64,000 nt of DNA from Motacilla alba alba (taxonomy: Eukaryota; Chordata; Aves; Passeriformes; Motacillidae): contig NC_052021.1 in NCBI RefSeq assembly GCF_015832195.1, forward strand, positions 2,666,001-2,730,000, written 5' to 3'. The notes beneath the pieces were generated by a model. That model was not told the DNA's origin, did no database searches, and saw nothing but the letters and a program-made list of their open reading frames with translations. The first letter of the stretch is position 1, and every line of letters starts with the position of its first letter. The position numbers and the translations under genes were made by a program. Positions 25,091 to 37,589 of this stretch are shown here, in pieces.

Positions 25091-26585
25091 CCCAGTGCTT
25101 TCCCCCAGGAGGGACCTCTCCCGTTGTGCTGGGATCACTGGGACTCTGCTCTGGGAAACAACAACACTGATGGCATTTTGAGACAGCACCAGCTCAGGTC
25201 TCCCAACACCTTTTACAACAGATCCCCCCTGAATTGCTGCACTGAGCCGTGTCCCACACCCCTTGGTGTTCCAGGAGGTCACAGATAAGACAAAAAGAAG
25301 CCAAAAGGCATTTTGCAAGGACAGAAAGTGTTCTGAGAGAGCCACCTGGGGAAAGAAATCCAACCAAACATCCAAAGGGAACTCCCCTTCCCCTGCTCTG
25401 CTCCAGCACAGCTTCACCACCAAGAGCTTGGTTCCCCTGTGGCTGGGTTGGGCAGAGGTGGGGATGTCAGCCAGAACAGACTCCTGTCACCCTCCCAGGG
25501 CCACCCCTCCCAAACAAGCACACACCACCACGAAGGATCAATTAAAACCAGCAGGAGCAGAGGAGAAGGTGCAGTTCCTTCCAGTGTCCACCTTTTTCCA
25601 TCCCAGTTTTCCTGGGTTGCTTTTTTTTTGGGGGGGGATCGGTACCTTTTGCCTGTGAGCAACGATAAAACTACTGATCAAACTTTAAAGGGGGGGCTGA
25701 CTTTGAACCAGAGGAGAGGCACAGCAGGGTGGGGATGCATAATTTAAAGGAGGGTTTGTGTTTTCTACCCCAGCAGCCACCACGAGATTTACCAGGCAAA
25801 GCACAGTACTGCTGGAGAGTCAAAATCCGAGTGCCTGGAGATGAGCATTCCATGGTAATGCATGCCTGAGTAATCCCTTTATTACAGCTTCTGATTGTAA
25901 CTTTAACAAGGAACAAGTTTTACAGCTAATATTTTGGAGAGCTGCAACGGGGGGTTTTTTATAAGCATGCCAAGAATTCACGGGAGAACGAGTCTCACCT
26001 AAGTTTACTCCTTCCATCAGGGGACTAAATAGATTTTTCACATAAAATTACCTATCACATGCTGCCTATAAAAAGATGTGGCTGTAAACATCCTGGTTTT
26101 AACCTCGGGGCTGGAAGTGAGCATCACAAGGAGCAAAAAATTCCTCCAGGAAACCTGTCTGGCAAGTTCTTCCTTCCCTGCCCAGGTATCCCAGACAGCT
26201 CCAGCTGCTGGAGCAGGGCAGTGCTGAGGATATGCAGCGAGCCCCTGTGTTTGCCTATCATTTAAAGTCAACGCTTCTCCCTTTCTTTTTACCTTCTAAA
26301 TCAAAGAAGAATTAACCTTTGGTGGGGAAAAGACAAATTAAAAAACCTGCACGGCCCATCTCCTGCAGTGTTGACAGAATTGTTTTCATTTGCAAGCAAA
26401 TGGAAGTTGAACTTAAACGTCAAATATTCATTTATCAGCACTAGCCCAGCTGCCCGTCCCCTCTCTGTCCTCACTCACTCAGGCCTTTTTCTTGTTTGCC
26501 TTTCAGTGGGCTCATGAATGCGAGTGTAGAGTCGTTTTCGTGCCCCAGATTACCCCCTGAACTCCTCTGACGGGATTGCCCGTTC
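25091..26585. other. Intergenic, low-repeat; possible conserved noncoding DNA
   Basis: No gene. The 26.37-26.56 kb segment, next to the AT-rich array, is repeat-free and shows dense homeobox-like and AP-1-like words; a candidate for cross-species comparison only. Confidence 0.4.
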
Positions 26586-26995
26586 TAGGCAGCATTTAAA
26601 ACAATTTTTAAAAATAAGTAATATATATCATATTATATTATTATTTATATATTCTTTTATAGTATTATAAAAATATGTTTTACATATATGTTCTATATAA
26701 TAGAATATATAATATACGTAGTATAATACAGATCATATTTATATAATAAATATAATATAATATAATATAATATAATATAATATAATATAATAGGCAGCAT
26801 TTAAAACAATTTTTAAAAATAAATAATATATACCATATTATATTATTATTTATATATTCTTTTATAGTATTATAAAAATATGTTTTATATATATGTTCTA
26901 TATAATAGAATATATAATATACATGGTATAATATAGATCATATTTTATATAATATAATGTAATGTAATGTAATATAATATAATATAATATAATAT
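26586..26995. repeat. 205-bp direct duplication with AT-rich microsatellite
   Basis: The block starting TAGGCAGCATTTAAAACA recurs exactly 205 bp later (26586 and 26791) and stays similar through the (TATAA)n tail. The first copy abuts unique sequence on its left. Confidence 0.9.
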
Positions 26996-27330
26996 AATAT
27001 AATAATATATTATAATATAATATAATGTAATTAATAATATATTATAATATAATATGATATAATTAATAATATACTATAATAAATATAATTATAATTAATA
27101 TATTATATTATATTATATTATATTATATTATATTATATTATATTGTATTGTATTATATTACATTACATTACATTACATTATATTATATTATATTATGTTA
27201 TATTATATTATGTTATATTATATTATGTTATATTATATTATGTTATATTATATTATGTTATATTATATTATGTTATGTTATATTATGTTATGTTATATTA
27301 TGTTATATATCATTTTATATATTTTATATA
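26950..27330. repeat. (TATAA)n / (TATTA)n inverted pentanucleotide array
   Basis: TATAA-type pentamers to about 27,090 are followed by complementary TATTA-type pentamers to about 27,330, with TGTTA-containing 10- and 15-bp higher-order units on the right. The two arms can base-pair. Tyr/Ile-rich open frames here are artefacts. Confidence 0.9.
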
Positions 27331-27569
27331 ATTATCTATACAAGATGATTATATATTATATAGTAAAAATATATATTATATATTATAATATGTATACTAT
27401 AGATTGTATAGTATATAATATATAATTTAAATTTGTTATTATTATTATATTTTAGAAATTTTTATATATACATATACATAGAATCAGACTTTCAAAAAGG
27501 CTGCCATCCAGGGAAATCCATTCTCATCAGTGGTGAGACTCCCAGAATCTGTTCTTCACTCCTTTTCCA

Positions 27570-28010
27570 TTTGGAGATGTCAATGCGTGTTGTCAGAGCG
27601 CAATTGTTTTCCTCAATCATCCGCAGCAGTGCAGTGCAAAGTGCTCATCTTTTCATGGAGGGGAAAAGCCGCTCGCTTCAGTCCTCCCCCACTCCATTCC
27701 AAGAGGATGCTTTTGGCCCTGGGGAATCACGGCTCGTGCACTCATCTTCTGTGCCAGCCGTAAAGATCCTTCCACCGGGAAATTCGGATTCCTTTCGCTA
27801 CAGTCGCTGCTGCAGGAGAGCGCGGACTCAAGGACACGTCCCGGAAGGTGCCAGAGAAACCTGAAGGAAAAGCCATCCAAAGCCTCGGCATCGTCTTACT
27901 TTGAATGTGGGGAATATAAAAGGAAGGGGGGCTTTGTTGTCGTCTCATTTTTGCCAAAGCCACAAAGGCGAAGTGCAGAACGTTCCTTTGTCGCTCTCCA
28001 GAGCTGTTCC
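27570..28010 (+). promoter_or_regulatory. CpG-dense patch with TATA box (candidate regulatory element or promoter)
   Basis: CpGs are clearly more frequent than in flanking DNA, with more than twenty visible (e.g. CCGCTCGCTTC, GAGCGCGG, ACACGTCCCGG). A consensus TATAAAAGG lies at 27915-27923. No coding gene follows. It could be an enhancer, a noncoding-RNA promoter or an eroded LTR. Confidence 0.35.
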
Positions 28011-29127
28011 TCAGTGCAACAAGCCACTCAGAATCTTTTCACTTCAGTAATTGTTGGGGGTTTTTCCACGCAGCAATCACAAAGAAAAGCTGCTGAAAGG
28101 TGCAGGCAGTACGCTTCTTCAAGAGCTGTTGACAACTCCCAGGAAACTTTTACATTTCGAATGCATTCTGCCCACATTTCCTGCATTTTCTGTGGTTCTT
28201 AAGTTCCTCAATTTAGCACACAAAGCTATTTGCATGAAAATAGCATCTTGAGAGTTTCTTACAGAAGACTTACAATACCTTGCCTTGAAAAAAAAAAAAA
28301 AATACACCACATAATTGTAGAATTATGTGTTGAACATCTCTGGTAGCCAGGGTAAGAGGAGAATGAAGCACAAAACTGATTGCAAACATTTTTCTTTCAT
28401 TTTAGATCCCATCAAGCTCTCATTCTCCAGCTGCCGCTCACAATGGTACTCCTGGATGCACTAATCTAGTGCCATTATCATTCTCTAAAGGCAAGAAGCA
28501 CTTTTATTAAAGCAAATACAAATTAATTTAATGGTTTCGCTGTCTGTGTTTCTAAAAATACATGTAGATTTCCTCTTGACCTGCAGAGAGAAAATTCTGT
28601 ATTGATACATTCTTGGGTAAACCCACTCCTAATGAAAAATAAACATCCCATCTGGTAAGCACCTTTTTCCCAAAGTCCCAGAGAAATGGCTGGAACCTGT
28701 GATGCACCACCCCGGTCAGCTGAGTGTTAGCTGAGAGATTAAATCTCCTTCTAGAGGAGATAATCCTCAAGAAATCCACCAGACTACAAATCCCACCAAG
28801 ATAAAATGTTTTGGGTAGCCAGCAACTCTCACCTAGGGATGCTGCACCTCCAACCAGCATCTTAAATTACACCATGGAGTAAACAGGAGAGCTAGCAGTT
28901 CAGCATGCTCCAGATTAAACAAAATAAAGAAAAAAATATGGCCAGAGGGTTGCACTTACCAAATTTTACACTTGCCGGTGTTTCTGGGTGAAAGTCTCAC
29001 ACAAAGAGAGGTTGCTCCTAAGGCTGGATGTTGGGATGAGCAAGGTATTTCCCAAACATTTTACTCGCTTAGGAGTCCTGGAGTCCACATTTCTGCTCCA
29101 GAATTCCTAGCGAAGAAGAGGAGTCTG

Positions 29128-29270
29128 GCCTCAAACTGTGCCAGGGGAGGTTCAGGCTGGACATCAGGAAGAATTTCTTCACAGAAAGGGTTGTTAAACA
29201 ATGGAAGGGGCTGCCCAGCGGCGTGGTGGAGATGTTCAACAAACAGCTTGTGGCACTCTGGTCTGGTTGA
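29128..29270 (+). mobile_element. CR1 LINE fragment lacking normal 3' end
   Basis: GTGCCAGGGGAGGTTCAGGC, then the AAGAATTTCTTCACAGAAAG and GGGGCTGCCCAGCGG blocks. It breaks off near GGTCTGGTTGACC and is followed by A-rich sequence and a 38-bp tandem duplication. Confidence 0.8.
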
Positions 29271-29314
29271 CCAAAGAAAACCAAAGAACCCAACCAAAAA
29301 AAAAAAACCAAAAA

Positions 29315-29390
29315 ACCAAAACACCCACAAAGAATAGCGAATCACTGGAAAAACCAAAACACCCACAAAGAATAGTGAATCACTGGAAAG
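29315..29390. repeat. 38-bp tandem duplication, A-rich
   Basis: Two adjacent copies of a 38-bp unit beginning ACCAAAACACCCACAAAG (29315 and 29353), differing at one position (GCGAAT versus GTGAAT). Confidence 0.85.
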
Positions 29391-32334
29391 AAGCCCAGGA
29401 GGCATCTGGACTTTTCTTTGTGGACATCCCAGCTTCAACCCTGCCCTTCTTACAAAAAATGTCAGGACCATGTCCTAAAATGGCACATAGGGAGAACTTC
29501 TTGTAGTGTGAACAAATGCTGAATTATCTCGATGACTGGCAGTATTCAGCACACCATCACACAAATTCTTTTTTTTTTTTTTTTTAAAATCACAAGAACA
29601 CCTCTGAACAGCTCTTGAGCAGCTATTCTCATGCAAGTGTTTGTGTGCACATATGCCAGAAAAACACAAATAGCAAGAAATATACCAAAAGTAAAAAAAA
29701 AAGAGAATTTAAAAATCATTGCGAGTAGAGGAGCTCTCTCCCACAAGGCAGCCAGGAGGGTTTTATTTTTTAGCACTTCTGCCTGTTATTGCAAAGGCAG
29801 GAAGAAAAGACAAATTAGAAAGATGAGAAGGTGGCAAAGCACAAGGTCAGCAATAATGTGACTCCGAGGCATTATTGAATTCAGTCAAGGTTAATCACAG
29901 CAGCCACGTTTTTACCTCGGTGCCTTCACCAGGTGGCTTCACATGATGTAAGGATCCAGCGCAAGAAACATTAGATTCTCTCATTTCTGCCTCACCGAGA
30001 CGTCTTTGCAAGACCCTGGGTAATTAAACTAATAAACCACAAGTGAAAGCCTGGGCTGGTGCCACTTCTTGACAAACACGTTGTGTGGCGTTAACGGCCC
30101 TTATCCCGTGCTGGGGATGGGAGCAGGGGAGGAGAACAAGGCAAACCAGCTGATTTTCAATTAAGAGCTGAAATAAAAATGAAGTGCTTTTAGCGCTCGG
30201 CCTTCCAAGTGCCAATACTCTTAAATAACACCTTAGATACCTGGCCATCCTACAGCCCTGGTAAATCAACTTCATTTGTTTAAAGCAGAGCTCAGCGACA
30301 CTTATTTAACAAGCACCGCTTCAAGCATGACTTAACACAGCAGGAAGCTTTTTGGGGCAAAGGAAAATGTCTCTGAGGGATGCTGGGAGGAAAAATTCTC
30401 TTTGGGTTAGAAATCACTCCCCACAGCAGCTTCCAGCCAGGCATGGAGCATTTGGAGATCATCTGTCTCAGCCTAAGGTAGGTCCTAGGTTGTCCCAGGA
30501 AGGAATGCTGATGTCCCCAGAGGTTCAGCAGCAGGTGAGGAGGGGTTGAGGTTGGGATTGCAGGCTCCTGGAGGGAGAAGCAAACACTTCAGAAGGTGGC
30601 TGAGCTCAGGACACCCTAAAAATCCTCCTCAGTTACGGCTTCCTCCTGGTTGGCTTTGCTCGAGGACATCTAAAACCTTTAAAGCATCGCCAGTGGTTCT
30701 GGCCTGGAGGTTGGAGGTTGAATTTGAAAGATGGGTGCTGGTGTCCCAACAAACAACCCAATGGATGGGTGAGAGTCTTCAGGAGAAATGGGTGCTAATG
30801 TCTTCAAAATGGGTTTTATGTCAGTACCAACCTCAAGCCCCACAGGTCTGACTCCTGAACTTTAAGGTAATAGAAGAAATGGGCCCACAGGAGCCAACTG
30901 CAGAGCACAGACAGCCTGAACTTTTAATTTTGGGGGAAAATAACACATTCAAGGGAGGGAACGTGTGATGGGCAGTTGAGGAAGGCTGCACCTTCCTCCT
31001 ACCTCAGCCAAAGGGGAAATGAAGAGGGCAACATGCAGCCAGGAGTTTAGGATAAGAGGCTGAGTCCTGTGAAACTGAGAGAGACCTCACAGGGATGTGC
31101 CCCAGTGGAGTCTCCCCTTATTCAAATTAAGTTGCAGGACTCCTCTGTCTCCTTTGTGGACACTGGCTCTTCATAGCATGGTTTTCTGTACAAGCTGGAG
31201 CCCTGTTTTGGTGGGTCAGCAGCATCCAAGATGTCAGTGGAGTCCGCTGATGGTGGACGGCTCCAAAGCCCCATGTCTATCTCTGTTTCAGTCCCTGTAA
31301 CATTTCACAGCCTGTTTATGACCTGTCCTTTGTAATTCGGCCATCTCCCACCACTTGTGCAGATTCCAGCTTTTCCTCCAGGAGTATCCAGGCATCCTCT
31401 GCAAGCTCCCACCTGCACAGACCTCTCCTTCCTCACCAGTTCCACCTGGGTGGATGTACCTCAGGCACTGCTGCCACCTCACTATCCTGGTTGTTTAGGG
31501 CTGAGGGAAGCTCCTGGACCTTCTTCACCGCATTTGAAATGCGTTGAGCCTCACATTTCATTAGTGGTGACTCCTCCCTGTCATTATCTTCCACTCCAGT
31601 CTGTATCCAGATCTCTTTGATCCATTTACAATAAGATCCACTTACCCCAATCCCTGACCCCACATCTTTTGATACAACACACAACTAATCCTTTGTGAGA
31701 GCCTCTTTCCTTGTGCCAAAGAGCTCTCCAGGAGCAGCTTTGTGTTACAGCCAAACCCATTCAAAGGCCCCTTCACACACTTCTCCTGAAGCTCTCTTTC
31801 AATCAGCTCTCCTCGTGGAAGTGCTCTTGTCCACACATGCTCCAGGCTCTCATGTGCTCCATGCAAAGCCTCTCAGAGCCTCCAGAGTGGGGTTTATGGA
31901 CCAATGTGCATTAACCTTTCCTCTAAAAAACCTGAATGTGGAGAACCAAGGTTATCCCAAAGGCCTAATAACTAGTGGAGAGCGGGAGGAACAGCTGCAG
32001 ACTTGCAGGGTGTTGAACTGCCTTCTTGGGATGTTTGGATGAGGGAAACAAGCACAAAAGTATTTTGAAAGAGCGCTCCTTCCTCTCTCAAAACTACCAA
32101 TAATCAGGAGCTGATTTTCTCTGTCCTGTTAGAGCTTGTTAGATTTCTTGAGAAATTAATAGCTGTCCTTAAGGTTAGGATGATACAAGCACCGATGATT
32201 TTTCAATGGCTCAGCTGCAGCCTTGCAGAATAGCAAAATTATCATCATGTATCATTAGGTAAAGCAGAAGTTTCATTATTTAAAGAAAAAAAATGCATTA
32301 ATATTCTCTGTGATTAATGCAGAAGCACGTCTGA

Positions 32335-32515
32335 TAGAATCATAAAATATCCAGAGCTGGAAGGGGCCCACAAGGATTATCAAATCCAGCTCCTGGCCCT
32401 GCACAGACACCCCAACAATCCCACTCTGTGCCTGAGAGCATTGCCCAAATTCTTCTTGAACTCTGGCAGGTTTGGGGCCGTGACTATTCCCTGGGCAGCC
32501 TGTTCAGTCTCCGAC
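32335..32515 (-). mobile_element. CR1 LINE 3' fragment
   Basis: Antisense: TAGAATCATAAAATATCCAG, then AGCTGGAAGGGGCCCACAAG and GGGCAGCCTGTTC. Diverged. Confidence 0.75.
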
Positions 32516-32759
32516 CCCCTCAATTCACACTTCTGGATACAAACATTTTGGAGAACAGCCGGAACTCTTCTGCACTATCAACATAATCCAAAATATGGAT
32601 CAAACTGGAGCTCTAGCAAAGGATCAGCACCACAGAAACACACATGGTTTACTTCTCACCTGCCCTCATGCAGGTAAATTTAAATCCTTACAAGTGCCTC
32701 ACAGACAAGGGGTGGAGGAAACGGCAGCATCCAGATCCTGGATTTAAAACATTTACTGC

Positions 32760-33480
32760 TGTCTTAGGTTGGAAGATGTGCTGGGGAGGTGTACTCTATC
32801 CCCATCTGTCAGAGGTGGGGCAGTTCTCTTCTGTTCATTGGGCAGTTTATCTCTCCCACAGCCAATCCTCCCTCCAGGAGATCTCTGCTGTTCATGGGCC
32901 ATTAATTATCAATTATCTTCTGTTCATGGCCAGTGAGTGTCCCTGCACGGCTGATAAAATTCCATCATCCCACTGGAGAGGCTGTGCCCAGGGCAGGAGC
33001 CAAGCATTCCTACCTGGATACAATCTGAGCCCGGAACAGCACAGCAGCCTTTGCCCCCTGCATTCCCAGAGGAGCAGCTTTCTTCTCACACATTCCCAGA
33101 GGGAGAGCAGGCCCATCTCCAGCAGCCCTGGAGCTTCAGAGGAAAGCTCCAGCCTTGTCCAGGATCCCTGCTCCAGCAGAAGCACAGCTGGCACTGCAAG
33201 AGGGCTGCAGCCACCATGGAATGGCACTGCTGCCACCACCCTGACCCACAGGGGATCACTCCTGTTCTGACTCTGGCAGTGTTGGTTTGTATTACTGCAT
33301 TGTTTATTTTATTTTTGTTTTCTTCCCTAATAAAGAACTGTTATTCCTGTTACCATATTTTTGCCTGAAGGCCCCTTAATTTCAGAATTATAACAATTTG
33401 GAGGGAGGGGGTTTACATTTTCCATTCCAGGGGAGGCTCCTGCCTTCCTTAGCAGACACCTGTCTGTTCAAACCATCCAA
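32760..33480 (+). mobile_element. Solo LTR, ERVL-like passerine type
   Basis: Begins TGTCTTAGGTTGGAAGATG and runs to about CAAACCATCCAA at 33480, where the expected AAGACA end is eroded. AATAAAG lies about 150 bp before the 3' end, giving + orientation. A T-rich stretch, the TTTGGAGGGAGGGGG segment and the CAGACACCTGTCTG segment match a frequent passerine LTR from memory. The target duplication is not resolved. The 208-residue open frame at 32644-33270 lies mostly in the LTR and is not a gene. Confidence 0.75.
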
Positions 33481-35965
33481 TGAGATGTGTCCCTTTCCTG
33501 AGGGATGCACCCATGCTTTGGGGAGTGGAAAAAAGGTCTCGGGGCTTTGAGTGCATAGGAGCACTCTGCTCCTCCACACACACCAGCCCAAAGGTCAGGA
33601 CAACGCCAAACCATCCACGCCACTCCGTTCCACTGGTGAGCTCCACACTACAAAACCTGAGGCTGTGCCAAAACCCCCAGCTGTGAGCCCTGGCAGCCCC
33701 AGGACACAGCACGGAGCCCTGGGAGGGGGATCCCTCCCCACTCACCCAGCCCGGGGCTGACTGCTGGGGTGTCTCTGCCCCTCCGTTTCAGAAGCAAGAA
33801 GTAGAAAAAATGGACAAGGCTGCCATTATTATTTGAGGTTTCAGAACCAGGAGGGATGGGGGAGGCTAGAAAATGTCACAGGCTTCTTGGGGACGTGACA
33901 CAGGCTGGCTTGTGGGCAAATTAACACGACTGGGAGAGTTGGCTGAGGCTCATCAGGGTAATGAAATGTGATATCCACTGGAGAAAGCAGGGGCAGGCAC
34001 AGCTCCACTTTGCTGCAGCAGCGATGCCCTTTAGACAAAAGACTCCCTGGTGAAATGCAAAACAACTCTTGGACAGAGTGTATTCAAACAGGATCCAAGG
34101 ACAGCAAACCCATAACCACCCCGAAGTAGATCCCTTCTGTCTATTTCTCTGCTGCACCAGGATGTGCCTCAGAGTGTTTAGGGAGCAGGCTCTCAGCAAA
34201 CCTGCCATTTTCCCTTTCTCCTCCCTAACAGTCCTGTTGTTTAGGGTCCAGACCAAAAAGTCTCACCCCAAAAATCCTTGCTGACTACACACGTACAGGC
34301 CATGTTCATCAGCCACAGGTTCTTGAAGACTGACTTACAGCAACTGCTGCACCACGCAGGGAGGCAAATCCACCTGGCAAACAACCCTGCCCATCCAGAC
34401 GCTTCTTTTCTCCTCCAGATCAACCCAAACCTCATTTCCTGTGAGCACAGACAAATTTTAGCTCCTTTTACACTCTCCTGCTCAAGGCCACTGATTGTTA
34501 GGATGGTGTGTGTCATCTCAAGACCAGCAAGGAAATATTCCTTGCTAACAACTGGGACTGCCACCTCTTCGGAAATGGTTTTTGGTGCTGTCCCTGCCTG
34601 TGATCACATGGCACATCCTCCAAACAGCTGTCAGCCCTTGTGACGCTCCCCAGGCTTGCAGATGAAGCCTTGTCTTTTGAGCTATGACAGTTTTTCTGTA
34701 AATCAACCTCCTTCCAGGGCCCTCTGCCTTGCCCTTACCTCCCCATCCTCTGTCATCACAACCAGGTTAATTTTTCTAGAAGCAGGATTCCTGGAAAACG
34801 CTTTCAGAGGAACTTCAAGGGGATCCTAGGATAGGTTCTCCAAACTTGAGCAGTGTGCATACATACAGAGAAGGAAAATTCCCTATCCTATGGATAACAC
34901 CACCTGAGAGCTCCTCTGCCAATCTGCTGCAGCTCTGAGTAAAAGGGAGTCACCAGCCCTAGGGAGAGGAAAAAAAAACAGGGATCACAGCTTTATCTTC
35001 CCTTTTCACACTTTCCTTCGCAGAGGAAATGCTGCACTGAGGTGTTGGATGAAGGATAACACATCCCACACTCCCCCTCTCAGCTCAAAATGCATAGCCC
35101 TCTGTTCCAAAACCCCAAATTGCTGCGCTCGGGCAGGTGATTAATTTGTTAAATCATTTTGTTGGTGCTGCCTTGACTTGAATGAATTTTAGTGAATCCA
35201 TATCCAAAGATGCCAACCCTTGTCCCTGGAAGCCTGAACTGCTGTGACATGGTTTGGCGGCTACAGCCCCAGGGAAAACAATCTCCTGGGCCTTGATACC
35301 AGCAACACACAGATATTTGTTTCTCCACACAGCTTGTTTTGGGTATTTTTAGGGCTTTAAATAAGCTGCTGCAAAAACGTTGACTTTGCAAACAAAGTTT
35401 CCACACGGAGCAATTTGTCTGCTGCGTGGCATCTTAATTTGGATGTGTGTTTTGAGAAGGGTTCTGGGGCAGCAGCAGCAGCAGCCAGGCTTTGGAAGTT
35501 ACATAAATCAGCGCATTCCCGTCTGCGTGTGCTAACAAGGAATGAATGCCTCCCTCCCTTCCAGTTAGCATTTGTGTGTGTGTCACAGGCACTGCTCCCT
35601 CTCCCCACCTCCCCACTGTCTTCAGGATAGGACCACAGAAATTGTCACATCGAATTACACTGATAAACCATCCGGTTTGGTGCCCTCTCTCCAGTCATAC
35701 CCCACACCAGCTGCTAGGGATTTGACTCTCCTGCTAACTGACAATGATGGAACAGCACCACCACGAGGGACATTATTTCCTTTGCATTCGGGGCCCCCTC
35801 CTTTCCTTCTGTGTTTTGTCACGTGGGTTTTCGTCCTGCCTCACGTACCTGGGGATGTTGTACGTTGAGAATATCTGTTGTGGTTTTTTGGGAGGGACGT
35901 GGCAGTATCAGTCAGGAAGATGTTCTCAGGGCGGGAGCACCACTGCCAGGAAGGTATCTGGGAGA

Positions 35966-36345
35966 CCTGGGGTTGTTCAGCTTGGAAAAGGCTCCACGGA
36001 GACCTGAGAGCCCCTTCCTGTGCCTAAATGGGGTTGTATAAAAAGGAGGGAGAGCGACTTTCTACATGGGCTGATAGTGACAGCACGAGGGGCAGTGGTT
36101 TAAAACTGACAGAGGGAGGTTTAGATGGGCTATTAGAAAGGAAGTGTTCCCCATGAGGGTGGAGAGGCCCTGGCACAGGGTGCCCAGAGAAACAAGGGCT
36201 GCCCCTGGATCCCTGGAAGTGTCCAAGTCCAGGCTGGATGGGATCTGAAGCACCCTGGGATAGTGGGAGGTGTCCGTGCCCAGGGCAGGAGGGGGCACTG
36301 GATGATCTTTAGGTCTCTTCCAACCCAAACCATGCCATGATTCTT
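35966..36345 (+). mobile_element. CR1 LINE 3' fragment sharing its 3' flank with the 52-kb copy
   Basis: CTTGGAAAAGGCTCCACGGA, then the GGGTGCCCAGAGAAAC block, ending CCATGCCATGATTCTTT. The ~130 bp that follow match the flank of the PCBD1 intron 1 CR1. Confidence 0.9.
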
Positions 36346-36475
36346 TAAAAGGGAAGATCTGAAAGAGGCTTCAGATTGTCCCAGTTTCCCTTGCTGGTTC
36401 CTCTCCTTCAGTTGCACAATGCATCTACTTGGTTTCCTGCTGGCAAAAAAAAACCTCAAAATTAAAATCCCATAA
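36346..36475 (+). repeat. Non-CR1 repeat adjoining CR1 3' end, copy 1
   Basis: Starts AAAAGGGAAGAT and contains CCCAGTTTCCCTTGCTGGTT, CAGTTGCACAATGCATCT and CCTGCTGGCAAAAAAA. It aligns with 52316-52450 with few mismatches and is not part of the usual CR1 3' end. Confidence 0.8.
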
Positions 36476-36498
36476 CAATCTAATCTAACAACTAATCC

Positions 36499-36590
36499 TG
36501 GGGTAGTGGAAGGTGTTCCTGCCCATGGCAGGAGGGTGGAACAAGATGGTCTTTAATGTCCCTTTCAACCCAAATTGTTCTGTGATTCTA
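36499..36590 (+). mobile_element. Short CR1 LINE 3' end
   Basis: GGGGTAGTGGAAGGTGTTCC to AAATTGTTCTGTGATTCTA. Confidence 0.85.
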
Positions 36591-37172
36591 GCAAGGAGTT
36601 TTGCAGTTTGGCACATTAACTGAGTGAACAGCTATTGATTCCTGCACTGCCCCTCAGCTGGGGGTGACCATCACTTAAACCTCCCAGAAAGGGCTGCCTA
36701 CACAGGGGCACAGGGTGACTGGCCAGTGTCATTCAGTGACTTGAACACCTCAGTTACTGTTCTGTCTCTTCTGCAAATGAAATTTGTCTGGCTCTGCATC
36801 CCCAGGACACATCACTGATGGGAATTCTCCATCCCACTGACAAAACCCTTCCTTGATGTCACGGTGCTTACTCATTGCTTGGAAACCTGCACATGCTTTG
36901 CTCTCCTAATCAATTTTTAGCGGTGGCTTGGTGCCATTTGCCCTCCCTTGATCCTTCCAAAAAAAAAAAGCCATTCCTTCCAAGCTGGGCAGTGTTGTCC
37001 CCCTTGGTCCAGCAAATTATTTATTTCTAATTTTTTTGACAACACAAAACTTCTCCATCCAGATCCCCAGAACTGTATATACTTGGTGTGCCCTGTTCCT
37101 TGCAAATAAGGAAAACATCTTGCTGTGCTGGATCAAGCATCTCACAGCAGAAGAGAAGCAGAGGAGTCCTTG

Positions 37173-37589
37173 TGTCACATTCACATTTTCTGAAAAATCC
37201 CTTCGCCCAGGATTTTTCTCCTGGGAAGCTGAGAATCCTCAGAGAAAAGGAAAACAACGCTTATCTCATTTGCTTCTCCTGCGTTGTGCTGGTGTGGAAT
37301 GTGTTTGGAGATTGTTCACCCAACAGGTGATTGTTCCATTGGTTTCATGTGAGTTGTTTTCACTCTTTGGCCAATCAGGGCCAAGCTGTGTCAGGACTCT
37401 GGAAAGAGTCAGGAGTTTTCATTATTATCTTTTTAGCCTTCTGTCTGTATCCTTTCTGTATTCTTTAGTGTAGTTTAGCACAGCATTCTTTAATATAATA
37501 TAGTATCATAAAATCATAAATTAGCCTTCTGAGAACATGGAGTCAGATTCATCATTCCTGCCTTTGTCAGGCACCCTGCAAATACAATA
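37173..37589 (+). mobile_element. Solo LTR, ERVK-like
   Basis: The 417-bp element begins TGTCACATTCACATTTTC and ends ...AAATACAATA. It is flanked by near-perfect 6-bp duplications TCCTTG (37167-37172) and TCCTAG (37590-37595). Six-bp duplications are typical of class II (ERVK) elements. The 3' half contains AT-rich sequence with ATAAA motifs, as expected for R/U5. It matches in feel a common passerine solo LTR that I know; family name not asserted. Confidence 0.8.

Larger units (their letters stand above)
28011..32334. other. Intergenic; unclassified moderately GC-rich DNA
   Basis: Outside the listed CR1 and tandem duplication, no gene is recognised. 30.3-32.0 kb is a GC-richer block with broken open frames on both strands; it may be old retroelement sequence, but I could not match it to a family. 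Confidence 0.45.
33481..37166. other. Intergenic with CR1 fragments; no gene recognised
   Basis: Contains a CAG/GCA run near 35,468 and the CR1-related repeats at 35.97-36.59 kb. The remaining sequence shows no exon-like conservation that I recognise. Confidence 0.5.

Noticed and set aside
27143..27425. Tyr/Ile/Leu-rich frames resembling membrane peptides
   Set aside because: Translation of AT-rich pentanucleotide repeats.
31288..31866. Trp-rich - strand frames suggestive of a retroviral internal (gag-like) remnant
   Set aside because: Several stops, no recognised motif order and no adjacent LTR of matching orientation; too weak to call.
32644..33270. 208-codon + frame
   Set aside because: Lies mostly in the ERVL-like LTR; LTR sequence is noncoding here.
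33329..33336. AATAAAG as a cellular gene poly(A) signal
   Set aside because: It sits at the expected R-region position of the LTR, with no upstream gene.
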